Assembly (NCBI GenBank): GCA_020048895.1 | Contig: JAIFLV010000020.1 | Span: 1 to 64,000, forward strand | From: Rhodoferax sp. | GTDB lineage: Bacteria; Pseudomonadota; Gammaproteobacteria; Burkholderiales; Burkholderiaceae_C | DNA: 64,000 nt | Reading direction: 5' to 3' | Shown: positions 28,787 through 38,384 of the stretch, piece after piece | Layout: every line of letters starts with the position of its first letter | Position numbering within the stretch: position 1 is the first letter of the stretch | Position numbers and translations under genes: made by a program | The notes under the pieces: model-generated | Told to the model about the DNA's origin: nothing | What the model saw: only the letters and a program-made list of their open reading frames with translations | Database searches by the model: none

Positions 28787-29865
28787 ACATGCTTGGCGAA
28801 TTTGATGCCAAGGTGTGTGGCAAAGAAATTCACGATGGCAGTAACTTCCAGTGGCGCGTAGCACGTGCTCCACAGGGAGTACTGCTGCCCGACGATTTTT
28901 CCTGGGTGGAGTCTCCAACACCCGAACCGGGCCCTGGTGAAGTGCTGCTCAAGACACATTATCTTGGCCTCGCCCCGGTGATGCGCATGTACATGCAGGG
29001 TGCAGTTGCAGCAGGTGAGACGCCGCTTCGAGTAGGTGATCTGATCCATGGACGTGGCGTTGCACAGATCATGAAGTCGCGTCACTCCGACTGGAGCGAA
29101 GGTGACATGGTCCAGGGCCAGATTGGCTGGCAAACATACAAGGCCAGCGCCATGACGGCCGCCGAGAAGATGTTTCGGGTGCGTCATCACGGATTGCCTG
29201 CACTCTACGCCTGCAAGACCCTTGGCATGACCGGTTTGTCAGCCCATGCGGGTCTCTTTGCATGTGGTGAACCACGTGCCGGCGATACCCTGGTACTTTC
29301 AGGAGCTGCGGGTGGCGTAGGTTCCATCGTCAGCCAATTGGCTGCGAACATTGCCGGGTGCCGCGTGATTGGCATAGCTGGTGGCCCGGAAAAATGTACA
29401 TTGATCCGCCAGCAAGGCTGTGAATCCGCCATTGACTACAAGTCGGACGACCTGCAACAACGGCTCAAGGATTTTTGCCCCGATGGCATCGATTGCTATT
29501 TTGACAATGTCGGCGGCGAAACTCTGGCCGCCGTATTGGAGCAGTTGGCTCTGAAGGCGCGCATTGTGCTGTGTGGCTCCATCTCGGAGTACGCTCGGGC
29601 GCAGCCGTTCGGCCTGAACAACTACACGCGCCTGCGTAGCAAGGATGCACGCATGCAAGGTTTTTTTGTGTACAACCACCTCGATAGATGGGAGACCGTA
29701 ATGGCAGAACTTGCAGGATGGATACGCGACGGGCAGCTATGCCCCAGGCATGATGTGACGAGGGGGTTTCAGAATATGCCAAAGGCTCTTGCCCGACTCT
29801 ACGCCGGACTGAATCAAGGTGCCGCCATTTGTGACGTGCGTGGTGAACCGGAGCATTGGGCATGA
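28783..29865 (+). CDS. MDR-family NADP-dependent oxidoreductase (copy 1)
   Basis: SGAAGGVGSIVSQLAANIAGCRVIGIAGG, YFDNVGGETL. Confidence 0.9.
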   Translation: MNMLGEFDAKVCGKEIHDGSNFQWRVARAPQGVLLPDDFSWVESPTPEPGPGEVLLKTHYLGLAPVMRMYMQGAVAAGETPLRVGDLIHGRGVAQIMKSRHSDWSEGDMVQGQIGWQTYKASAMTAAEKMFRVRHHGLPALYACKTLGMTGLSAHAGLFACGEPRAGDTLVLSGAAGGVGSIVSQLAANIAGCRVIGIAGGPEKCTLIRQQGCESAIDYKSDDLQQRLKDFCPDGIDCYFDNVGGETLAAVLEQLALKARIVLCGSISEYARAQPFGLNNYTRLRSKDARMQGFFVYNHLDRWETVMAELAGWIRDGQLCPRHDVTRGFQNMPKALARLYAGLNQGAAICDVRGEPEHWA

Positions 29866-30308
29866 GCGGCGTGCGCTTTCAGCGCGGTAACCATGTCGTC
29901 GCAAATCTGGACCTTGCACTGACTTTTTACCGCGACGTGCTGGGTTTTGACGTCACATTCATCTTGCCGCACAACCCCGAGAGCTATTCGTATCCGGTAT
30001 TCGATATTCCCGCGGCCGCCCAGATGCGCTTTTGTGTGTTGTCCACCGCGACCCAGGAGCGGGTGATGGCGCTCACCGAAATCACCAACGTCCCACTCGC
30101 TCCCGTGCCACACCCACGCCGATCTGCCATCGTGCTGGAAGTGGATGATCCGGATGCCGTGATGGCACAAGCGCAGGCGCTTGGCCTGAAGGTACATGAC
30201 GAAGCGGTACTCCTTACCAAGGATGGTCGTAGGGGTCGGGAAATAGGTATTGTTGACTTTGATGACAATCTGGTAGTGATTTACCAGATCACGGGGGTGG
30301 CGCAATGA
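29862..30308 (+). CDS. VOC/glyoxalase-superfamily protein
   Basis: GNHVVANLDLALTFYRDVLGFDVTF; ATGA overlaps on both sides. Confidence 0.8.
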   Translation: MSGVRFQRGNHVVANLDLALTFYRDVLGFDVTFILPHNPESYSYPVFDIPAAAQMRFCVLSTATQERVMALTEITNVPLAPVPHPRRSAIVLEVDDPDAVMAQAQALGLKVHDEAVLLTKDGRRGREIGIVDFDDNLVVIYQITGVAQ

Positions 30309-31621
30309 ACACCACCGCGTGGCCAGCACCCCGTTCCGCCTGGACTATGGTGATTTTGCTTACCATTGCCTACGTCTTTTCCTACGTCGATCGTTCGATT
30401 CTGGGCTTGCTGATCGAACCGATCAAGGCAGATATTCATTTGACCGATGAGCAGATCGGTTACCTCATCGGCCCGGCATTCGCGTTGTTTTATGCAACCA
30501 TGGGATTGCCGCTGGGCTGGCTGGCAGATCGCAAGCGGCGCACCTGGATCGTTGCGGCTGGAGTCGCGCTATGGTCATTGGCCACGGCAGCCTCCGGACT
30601 CGCCCGCAGCTTTGGAGCATTGTTTGTCGCACGTATGAGTGTCGGCATTGGCGAGGCAACGTTGAGTCCCTGTGCCATGTCGATGATTGGCGACAGCTTT
30701 CCTCCGGAGCGACGCGGCAAACCGGTGGCCTTCTATTCAGCCGCTTTGGGACTGGGAGCAGGCATCGCTTCCTTGATCGGCGCGGCTGTGTTGACATGGG
30801 CCAAGACTTCCGAAGGGATCACGTTGCCAATAGTTGGTGCGGTAAAGCCATGGCAGTTTGCTTTTTTCGTGGTGGGTCTGCCAGGTGTACTCATCGCAGT
30901 GGCAATGCTGTTTGTGGCAGAGCCTCCGCGCCAGGGATTCAAAGCCGCGGACGGCCCTGTTGCGGCTGGATTTGCCAACGGCCTGGGCTATGTCAAGAAC
31001 CATATTTGGGCTTTTCTAGGTCTGTTTTCCATGGTGTGCGTTATGACCATCACCGCTTATAGCCATGGTTTCCTGGCGAGCGCCTTTGTTCGCAAGTTTG
31101 CCTGGGAAGTAAAAGACTTTGCGCTTGTGAACGGCCTGATGACACTGGCCATTGGTCCGCTAACTGTCTGGAGCGTAGGAGTGTTTTGCGACCGCTGGCG
31201 TAACGCCGGACAGACCGATGCACCATTTCGCCTGTTGGCGATGGGCTTTGTGCTCATGGTCGCCAGTTCGTCACTGGCACTGCTGATGCCATCGCCATTG
31301 ATGGCTTTTGTACTGCTCGGTTTGAGTACCATGGGCATTGGAACGGTCACCGCAACCGGCATCATTTCGCTGCTGGACATCACGCCGTCGCCGGTGCGCG
31401 GCCAGCTCGTAGCGCTCTACTATATGGTCATCAGCATCGCCGGCCTGGGGCTGGGCCCCACTTCTGTGGGCTGGTTATCAACCCGGATCTTTGGTGAATC
31501 GCAATTGCACCTGGCAGTGGCGGCAGTTCCGGTGCTATATGGTTTGATTCCATTGCTGCTGATTCCCATGATTCGCCGCCAGTACTTGGCCCAGTTGCAA
31601 ATTACGAACCAAGCGCCTTGA
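30305..31621 (+). CDS. MFS transporter (second copy in cluster)
   Basis: 438 aa; YVDRSILGLLIEPIKADIHLTDEQIGYLIG, LPLGWLADRKRR. Confidence 0.92.
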   Translation: MNTTAWPAPRSAWTMVILLTIAYVFSYVDRSILGLLIEPIKADIHLTDEQIGYLIGPAFALFYATMGLPLGWLADRKRRTWIVAAGVALWSLATAASGLARSFGALFVARMSVGIGEATLSPCAMSMIGDSFPPERRGKPVAFYSAALGLGAGIASLIGAAVLTWAKTSEGITLPIVGAVKPWQFAFFVVGLPGVLIAVAMLFVAEPPRQGFKAADGPVAAGFANGLGYVKNHIWAFLGLFSMVCVMTITAYSHGFLASAFVRKFAWEVKDFALVNGLMTLAIGPLTVWSVGVFCDRWRNAGQTDAPFRLLAMGFVLMVASSSLALLMPSPLMAFVLLGLSTMGIGTVTATGIISLLDITPSPVRGQLVALYYMVISIAGLGLGPTSVGWLSTRIFGESQLHLAVAAVPVLYGLIPLLLIPMIRRQYLAQLQITNQAP

Positions 31622-31635
31622 CAGTGTGCAGGTCA

Positions 31636-32670
31636 CTAAAACCCGAAGTGGGTCCGCTCTGATTTTTGTGCCACGCCAGCCTGGAACCATCCCAGGTTCA
31701 TGCCGATAGTGGTTGCCTGCGCATTGGCCCAGGCGTATGTCTTGGATTTGCGCGTCTCGCGATCCAACAGAGTAAATTTCAATACTGGCTTTCGCGTATT
31801 CTGGTAGGTCAGGACAGCGAGTTCGAGCATATATGGGGACGCAGTGCCATCTTCGTACAGCACTGTCATGCGCTGCCCCTCCGAGTGCAACAGATATTTG
31901 GCCGTGAAACTGGTTTTCTTGTCGTTTTCCGCCGCGCCAGGGCCGGCCAATTTGAACCAGACCCAACCTTCAAAATAGCGCACTTTGCGGTTGCGGCTGG
32001 GAATGTTGTCAGGACTACCAAACACACGCAGCCCTGCATCATCGTGCGCTTGGTCGTTGATCCAAAGATCCTGCTCTGTCAACCGCAATGTATCGTTGAC
32101 GAATATACGTTTACCTGAGCGCGTGGAAACAAAATTGCATCGGTCCACAGGCATGCTGGCATTAAAAGACTGGTCTTTGGCATCGAATCGCCAAAAGACC
32201 TCGCAGCCGGCCATCGGCTTGACGTCAGCAGGTGTCAAATCTGCAAACATCGCCGGCGTGCGGTGGGCGTCGACAAAGCGCTTCTCATCGTTGAGCGTGA
32301 AGATGTCCAGTCGAATTGCGCCCTGGGTTGAGTCGGTGGTGAAACGATAGATTCTTTGACGGAAAACCTTGGACAGATCGTCACCGCGCGACTGCTGCAC
32401 ATAGAACAGGTTTTCACCGACTTTGGGTGCAACAACCGGCGAAAAGATGTAGTGCAGATGGTCATGCGCAGTGATCTTGGCCGTTATCTTGGGATCCTCG
32501 GCATCGATCTTCTGCTGCCAGACCTGCTCGTTGTTATTCCATTCGCCCCCAAACCAGGTCAAGAAGCGACTCAAGTCTTGATCCAAGGGTGTTTGTGCCT
32601 GCGCCAAGCCCGCGAGGCCACCGAGAAAGCACAAAAAGAGTGCACGCCATGGAAGCAGGTTCATCAACAT
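31636..32670 (-). CDS. exported CpcT/CpeT-like protein
   Basis: Signal peptide MLMNLLPWRALFLCFLGGLAGLAQA; FLTWFGGEWNNNEQVWQQK...HLHYIFSPVVAPKVGENLFYVQQ. Confidence 0.65.
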   Translation of the reverse strand: MLMNLLPWRALFLCFLGGLAGLAQAQTPLDQDLSRFLTWFGGEWNNNEQVWQQKIDAEDPKITAKITAHDHLHYIFSPVVAPKVGENLFYVQQSRGDDLSKVFRQRIYRFTTDSTQGAIRLDIFTLNDEKRFVDAHRTPAMFADLTPADVKPMAGCEVFWRFDAKDQSFNASMPVDRCNFVSTRSGKRIFVNDTLRLTEQDLWINDQAHDDAGLRVFGSPDNIPSRNRKVRYFEGWVWFKLAGPGAAENDKKTSFTAKYLLHSEGQRMTVLYEDGTASPYMLELAVLTYQNTRKPVLKFTLLDRETRKSKTYAWANAQATTIGMNLGWFQAGVAQKSERTHFGF

Positions 32671-32704
32671 GTCCGGTCTCCTGTGCCTACAGACAGTCGC
32701 CCGT

Positions 32705-33592
32705 TCAATCGCAGCGCTGGGGCAACTTTCCAGCCTTCTTGAGTTTGGCGTAGTAACTCCAACTGGTTTCATTGGGCTGGTAGAAGGACTCCGGGGCGGT
32801 CACATAGGTCGGGTAATTCTTTTTGGTGTACTCCTTGATCTGTACGGGGAGTTCATCAAACGAGGCGTACTTTCTGCCTTGGCCGCTATAAATAAGATAG
32901 CCCGGTGCATTGCCCATCTTCATCCATGGCAGCCAGGGGCCGGTACGGAACCACGAATAGTGAACCGGTGTGGAGCGCTGCGTGTCTGAAGTCAGGTCAG
33001 CCGTATTGGTAAAAAACAGAAAGTGCTCCGAGGCCAGATAGGTAGGCCCGGTGGACTCTTCCGGATGCTCAGCAGGCTGCAGTGCGTTGGGGTAGGCCAG
33101 CGGAATATCCCAGCGCAGGGAAGTGATCTCACCCATCTGGTTAAACGGGGCAAAGTTGTTGGGGCCGTCTTTCGGCGGCATCGGAAACTTGTTGCTGACG
33201 GGATCATTCGCAACATGGACCACGCACACCTTCTTACCGTTGAACGGATTGTTCCAACTCTCGATGATGCTTCCTGTCTTGAGATCCTGGTAGTAGGAAA
33301 CTTCGCGCGTCACCCACTCATAGCTGCCATCCGGTTTGGCGATCATGCGACCCGCGTTATAGCCCTGTGTACGCATGATGGGCTTGGCTCTCTCACCAGG
33401 CACCACCGCGAGAATGGTGACTGACCAATCCTTGAACACCGGTTTGCCATCGAGGTCGCCGACAACACGAATCATCGATTTAAAAGCATCTTCATTTTTG
33501 CTGAGGTCGAGTGCGGCTACCGGATTGGAGACCAGACAGATCGAAGCGGCAACAGCAAGACTTACTTGGCAAAGAGTGGGTTTGATCAGCAT
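32705..33592 (-). CDS. exported DUF1838-type protein
   Basis: Signal peptide; HYSWFRTGPWLPWMKMGNAPGYLIYSGQGRKY, ASEHFLFFTN. Confidence 0.7.
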   Translation of the reverse strand: MLIKPTLCQVSLAVAASICLVSNPVAALDLSKNEDAFKSMIRVVGDLDGKPVFKDWSVTILAVVPGERAKPIMRTQGYNAGRMIAKPDGSYEWVTREVSYYQDLKTGSIIESWNNPFNGKKVCVVHVANDPVSNKFPMPPKDGPNNFAPFNQMGEITSLRWDIPLAYPNALQPAEHPEESTGPTYLASEHFLFFTNTADLTSDTQRSTPVHYSWFRTGPWLPWMKMGNAPGYLIYSGQGRKYASFDELPVQIKEYTKKNYPTYVTAPESFYQPNETSWSYYAKLKKAGKLPQRCD

Positions 33593-33702
33593 ATGGGATT
33601 TCCTTGTTGAAGTGGGTCACTGACCCGGTTGCTACCCGGCATCAAGGTCAGAAGGCAGAGCCTTGGCAAGCGCCAAGACTGGTGAAACATCGCACGCCAT
33701 CA

Positions 33703-33718
33703 AGCAAGACGCTTGCCA
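33703..33718 (-). promoter_or_regulatory. sigma54 promoter (TGGCAAG-CGTC-TTGCT on minus strand)
   Basis: GG-N10-GC, upstream of DUF1838 gene; TGAAACA direct repeats at 33782-33788 and 33803-33809 (21-bp step). Confidence 0.72.
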
Positions 33719-33829
33719 GCATCCTTTTGGGCGGCAAATGCCAAGTCCAGGATGCATATCAACTGGCCCGGACTCGCGCGATGAAACACCTATTGAGTCG
33801 AATGAAACAATCCTGGAACAGGAACATAT

Positions 33830-34795
33830 TCATACGAATGGTTCGTAAAACTCGATCCAGGCCCCACCCGGCGCACGCACTGCCAGCATACGAACATCGC
33901 CGTACGGGGCCAGAGAGGTGGTCACGACTGGCATCACCGGTGCGCAGCGGTGCTCGGTCAGGTGCTGTGCCAACGCCGCAATTCCCTGCACAGGGAATCT
34001 AAGACTCGCCATGCCGAAATTGGGCGGTCGACAAGTCTCAGACCAATCCAGCCCCCGCGCCCCCGGCACGCGAACAATTTCGATCGAGCCATCATTGCGG
34101 CCCTCGGGGTGCAGGATGTGCAGTTGAAGGCCGACCTGCGACGACAGGTTCGCGGGTACACCAAATACGTTCGGCCCCGGTGGAAAGTGTTCGAGATCAA
34201 ACGAGACGTAGTTCTTGAACCCCAGCGTGCCACTCCAGAACTGCTGTGCGGCTTCGAGGTCGTCAACAATCAGGCTGGAGTTGAAAACCGGGCCGAGACC
34301 TTTCAGGTGCGACATGCCAGTGAGTGGCGGTGCCACCCGCTCGATCAAGGCCAGTCGCACGTTGTCTGGGCCACGCACCAGCCACTCCTTGACCGTCAGG
34401 CTGCCAAAATCCCATTGCACTGGCGGCGATGCGCCGCTCCACTGCTGCCCCCGCAGCGCGGCGGACTGGCGCTGCATGTCATGTACGCGCACATTCAGGT
34501 CAAAAATGCCGCCCACGTCCCAGCATTGATCGTCTGGACGCATATCCACCTGCGGTCCCGCATTTTCCAATCGAATCAATCGGACAAATCCACTGTGCAG
34601 ACCGGGGTGCCCAATTAGCCATTCTTCACCGTGGGCCTGCGGAAAACCCCAGCCACAAAGCAAACGCGGATCAACCGTGCCATGGCGGCGCAACTCCCAA
34701 CCGCCAACATCGATCCAGCAGGCCAGATGTGGTGTTTCTGAACGAACAATCACAACAGCCTCGGTAAATCCTCCGATCTGAAACTCTGGACTCAT
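33830..34795 (-). CDS. two-domain VOC/glyoxalase-superfamily protein
   Basis: VFNSSLIVDDLEAAQQFWSGTLGFKNYVSFD...APGGAWIEFYEPF. Confidence 0.75.
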   Translation of the reverse strand: MSPEFQIGGFTEAVVIVRSETPHLACWIDVGGWELRRHGTVDPRLLCGWGFPQAHGEEWLIGHPGLHSGFVRLIRLENAGPQVDMRPDDQCWDVGGIFDLNVRVHDMQRQSAALRGQQWSGASPPVQWDFGSLTVKEWLVRGPDNVRLALIERVAPPLTGMSHLKGLGPVFNSSLIVDDLEAAQQFWSGTLGFKNYVSFDLEHFPPGPNVFGVPANLSSQVGLQLHILHPEGRNDGSIEIVRVPGARGLDWSETCRPPNFGMASLRFPVQGIAALAQHLTEHRCAPVMPVVTTSLAPYGDVRMLAVRAPGGAWIEFYEPFV

Positions 34796-34838
34796 GCTTT
34801 AAACCTTTCCCGATTGACAATGCACCGCAGGCAAGTGA

Positions 34839-35222
34839 TCACCGCACCGCGGTCTGCGACTTGAGAAACACCAGCAGGGCCTGAACTTCTGTCTCGCTTA
34901 ATGTGTTGACATACGTCATGGCCGTTCCAGGGACCACAGATGCCGGATCCTGAATCCAGCGCTTGAGTGTGGCGTCGTCCCAGGTTAGTCCCGCTTTGCG
35001 CAACGCCTCGCTGTAGGCAAAGCCGGGCACCTGTGCCGCACCACGGCCCAGGGTACCGCGCAGATTCGGGCCAACCTTGCCCGGTTCATCTACCTGTAAC
35101 GCATGGCAAGCCGCGCATCGCAAAAATGCAATGCGTCCACGTTGCAGGTCGTTCACTCCGGCAGCGAACACAGGGCTGCACACCAGGCCCACCATGAATG
35201 CCCATAGCAATCTACATATCAT
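34839..35222 (-). CDS. class I cytochrome c
   Basis: Signal peptide; CAACH heme motif; KVGPNLRGTLGR; M ligand region PGTAMTYV. Confidence 0.88.
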   Translation of the reverse strand: MICRLLWAFMVGLVCSPVFAAGVNDLQRGRIAFLRCAACHALQVDEPGKVGPNLRGTLGRGAAQVPGFAYSEALRKAGLTWDDATLKRWIQDPASVVPGTAMTYVNTLSETEVQALLVFLKSQTAVR

Positions 35223-35242
35223 TTGGTCAACTCCAGGTGATT

Positions 35243-36670
35243 TCATAACAGACCAAGAATCTCCGTCGCGGCACGTTCTCCAGACTCCATTGCTGCTTCC
35301 ATGCCGCGGATAGCACGCCCGGTATGCTCGCCCGCAAAGTGCAGCCGACCGTGCGGTACACCGAGCGCCTGTGCATACCGAGAAATCTGCCCCGGCCGCC
35401 AGTTTGCCCAGGCACCCCCGGTCAGCGGTGACTGCTGCCAAGCCACGCGACGCGCCAAACGAACCGCACCGAGTGAGGAAGGGTAGATCCTGGCCAACTC
35501 ACTCATCAGCCTCTGTTGTGCATCAGCGTCACCCAGCACATCCCAACTGGCAGTACCGGCTCCGTTGATCCACACGGTCAGACACTCGGCGTTTCCGTTG
35601 CCTTTGGCATCTTGCGGGAAGATGCGCTCAATGGGGCCGTCCGACCACAAATAGGGCGACACTCCTTCACTCTCCCAGAACGGTTTAAGTACCTCCAGGT
35701 GGAACTGGGTAACCTGACCGTAGGCCAACTGCTGCACGGCCTCGGCATGGCGATCGGGAAGACCAGGCGAAAACCGCACGTTGCGCATGGCCGGTAGCGG
35801 CAGTGCACAGACGACAAAACGTGCCCTATGCCGCGTGCCATCTGCGCATTCCACGGTAACACCTTTGGCACCCACATCCACGGCAGTGGCCCGACTATTC
35901 AACCGGACGTCACCCTTGAGCGCCTTGGCCATCGCCTCCGGCAAACGCTGGTTGCCACCCACGATGTTCTGCACCGGGCCCTTGATCTTGACGATTTCAC
36001 CAATATTGGTTTGCACGTAATACAAATTGAGGAGCGAAGTGTCTGCCAGCGTTTCGCCATAGCCATTGTTGACCTCCAGCAAATGCAGTGCTGCGTTGGC
36101 CAGTCCTTGTGCCTTGAGCTCGCCCGATACCGGGACGTCATAGCGAAAGTTGACCGGGTCGGCCCAGCCGGAGATGTTCTTGAGCGGACTGATTCCTGCC
36201 AATCGGCCCAGTGCGCGATCCGGCGGCATGCCCCGCAATGCAGTGGGAAACGGATTGTCCGGGGAGCGTGACCATTCGTCGCGTGTGAGACGCTTACCGT
36301 TGATGAAGTACACCATGCTCTCATCCCTGAGCAGCGGCGATCGGGCACTGGTCTCCAGTTTGAGTCCGAGTTGCTGTGCAGTGCTGACCACGCGCGCATA
36401 GGCGGCACCAACTTGGCTGCCACCGGCCTCAGGTCGCCCAGGTACATCATCGAGCGTATGCAGGCGACCACCCATGCGGGTACTGGCCTCGAGCACGCGC
36501 ACCCGCAAGCCAAACTGCTCCAGCAACAGCGCCGCATTCAGCCCGGCCAGACCGGCACCCAGGACCACAACGTCCGGGTCCTGCGCAGCCCACAATGGCT
36601 GAAAACTGGCAGCACTGGCAAGGGCCGCGCCACCGGCCTTCAACATTGTTCGTCTTGGCAGATTAATCAT
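35243..36670 (-). CDS. flavin amine oxidase with Tat-type signal
   Basis: MINLPRRTMLKAGGAALASAASFQPLWA; VVLGAGLAGLNAALLLEQFGLRVRVLEASTRMGGRLHT; HFAGEHTG. Confidence 0.87.
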   Translation of the reverse strand: MINLPRRTMLKAGGAALASAASFQPLWAAQDPDVVVLGAGLAGLNAALLLEQFGLRVRVLEASTRMGGRLHTLDDVPGRPEAGGSQVGAAYARVVSTAQQLGLKLETSARSPLLRDESMVYFINGKRLTRDEWSRSPDNPFPTALRGMPPDRALGRLAGISPLKNISGWADPVNFRYDVPVSGELKAQGLANAALHLLEVNNGYGETLADTSLLNLYYVQTNIGEIVKIKGPVQNIVGGNQRLPEAMAKALKGDVRLNSRATAVDVGAKGVTVECADGTRHRARFVVCALPLPAMRNVRFSPGLPDRHAEAVQQLAYGQVTQFHLEVLKPFWESEGVSPYLWSDGPIERIFPQDAKGNGNAECLTVWINGAGTASWDVLGDADAQQRLMSELARIYPSSLGAVRLARRVAWQQSPLTGGAWANWRPGQISRYAQALGVPHGRLHFAGEHTGRAIRGMEAAMESGERAATEILGLL

Positions 36671-36685
36671 GTTTGTGGCTCCTCA

Positions 36686-38275
36686 TCAGGTGTTGCAATG
36701 GGGCGCTAATCCGAGCGCGCCCGGATTGACCAGTCCAAGGGGGTCCAATGCCTGCTTGATCTGGCGCACGAGGGCCGCATTCGGTGCGTTGATCTGCTCC
36801 AGGTAGGGGTAGGCGCGACCAATCTGGAAGTTGACGGCTCCGTGTCTGGCCAGGATGCGCGCGGTATCGTTCCACAGCGTCAGCACAAACGTGCGGATGT
36901 CCGGGCGGTTCTGGCGCTTTGCCCATTCACCCGGTGGATCGCTCAACTCGGTGGCCTGCACGTGCAGTGCGGTGACTTCGTCGTACCAGTAGAAGCAGGG
37001 CTCATACAGCACGCCATTGGGAACATTGGTAGTCAACGGGGAATACAGCACACCGAACTGGTCAAGCTCGGCCTGCCGTCCGGAAATCATGGCCTCTACT
37101 TCAGCGACTGCGGCCTGGATGTGCCCCAGTGGCACGATGCCATGAATAGGCACCCAGCGCTGCCCATCGATTCCAAGTGCCGAGCGCAGCGGCGGGAATG
37201 GTCGGCCACGCAAGCCCTTGGGCACCACCGGCGGCAGCACCTTGCCGCCATTTTTCAGGGCGAACGTCTCAATTTTTCGGATCTGCCGATCGGTATCAGC
37301 TTCTTCGTCACCTTCGACCGTCAGGTGCAGCGAGTAAGCAGCATTCTCAAGCTCTGAAGTGCCCGCCAATGCCATGCCGGCCACATCCTTGAGTCCAGAC
37401 AACAATGTCTTTCCACCCTTGATCACGCCCAGTGCGGTCTTGGCTGCGTCGCCGAGTTTCTTTCCGGTTTGCGCCGAGTTGCGTGCCTTGTAGGCGTCGA
37501 TACCAAAGGCCTCATTGCCCAGCCCTGAACGCGCCAGATCGATCTGTGTGGCGATCATCGACGCAAAATCGGGGAATGCCAAGGATGCATAACCGATAGC
37601 CTCAGGCTGCGCAATCAGCCTCAGGCTGACCGCCACCTTGATGCCAAAGGCACCCACGTCGCCAATGAACAGACCCGTCAAATCCGGCCCGCCCCAGCGC
37701 GTAAAGGGAATGCCGTTATTGCGACCAGCGCCGCCCGTGACCAGGCGCGTGCCGTCGCCCAGCACCACATCCACACTCAGCACCGACTCCGCTGCACTGC
37801 CGTAGCGAACCGAGCCGAAAAAAACACTGTTCTGCGACACGGTCCCCCCTACCGTGGCCAACAGCCCCGAAAGCGGACCCCAGTAAGGCGTGCGCAGGCC
37901 TGTTCCAACCAACGCCTCGTGCAGGGCTGCCCAAGTGCAACCTGCCTCCACGGTGACGAAACGGTTGTCTTCGTCAATCACCAGCACCCGGTTCAAGGCA
38001 CGCAGGTCCAGCAATACGGCACCCTCATGGTCAGCCACATAACCGCCGGTATACGACATGCCGCCACCGCGCGGCACCACTGGGTGTCCGGCACCGGTAG
38101 CTATCTTGACCGCCGTCTGCACCTGCTCGGCATTGGTTGGCACCACCACGCAGACAGGCGGCTTGCCGTACCAGAACAGGTCATGGGCAAAGTGCGCACG
38201 GTTGGCGGGATCATCCAGCACCTGCTGATTGCCAAGGACTTTTCGAAGCTGTTCGACGATGGGGATTGAGTTCAT
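36686..38275 (-). CDS. FAD-linked oxidase (PCMH/VAO superfamily)
   Basis: VVPRGGGMSYTGGYV; LLATVGGTVSQNSVFFGSVRYGSAAESVLSVDVVLGDG; QALDPLGLVNPGALGL. Confidence 0.87.
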   Translation of the reverse strand: MNSIPIVEQLRKVLGNQQVLDDPANRAHFAHDLFWYGKPPVCVVVPTNAEQVQTAVKIATGAGHPVVPRGGGMSYTGGYVADHEGAVLLDLRALNRVLVIDEDNRFVTVEAGCTWAALHEALVGTGLRTPYWGPLSGLLATVGGTVSQNSVFFGSVRYGSAAESVLSVDVVLGDGTRLVTGGAGRNNGIPFTRWGGPDLTGLFIGDVGAFGIKVAVSLRLIAQPEAIGYASLAFPDFASMIATQIDLARSGLGNEAFGIDAYKARNSAQTGKKLGDAAKTALGVIKGGKTLLSGLKDVAGMALAGTSELENAAYSLHLTVEGDEEADTDRQIRKIETFALKNGGKVLPPVVPKGLRGRPFPPLRSALGIDGQRWVPIHGIVPLGHIQAAVAEVEAMISGRQAELDQFGVLYSPLTTNVPNGVLYEPCFYWYDEVTALHVQATELSDPPGEWAKRQNRPDIRTFVLTLWNDTARILARHGAVNFQIGRAYPYLEQINAPNAALVRQIKQALDPLGLVNPGALGLAPHCNT

Positions 38276-38300
38276 ATCAGGGGTTCAGGGTTATGAGGTT

Positions 38301-38354
38301 CATCAAAAATGATAGCTGTCTACGCAATCTGGATAAGCGCTGGAGGGCAAAAAT
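38301..38354. repeat. intergenic repeat family copy 3
   Basis: CATCAAAAATGATAGCTGTCTACGCAATCTGGATAAGCGCTGGAGGGCAAAAATG. Confidence 0.5.
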
Positions 38355-38384
38355 GTTCAAGGAATCTGAAGCGAAAATGTCTCA

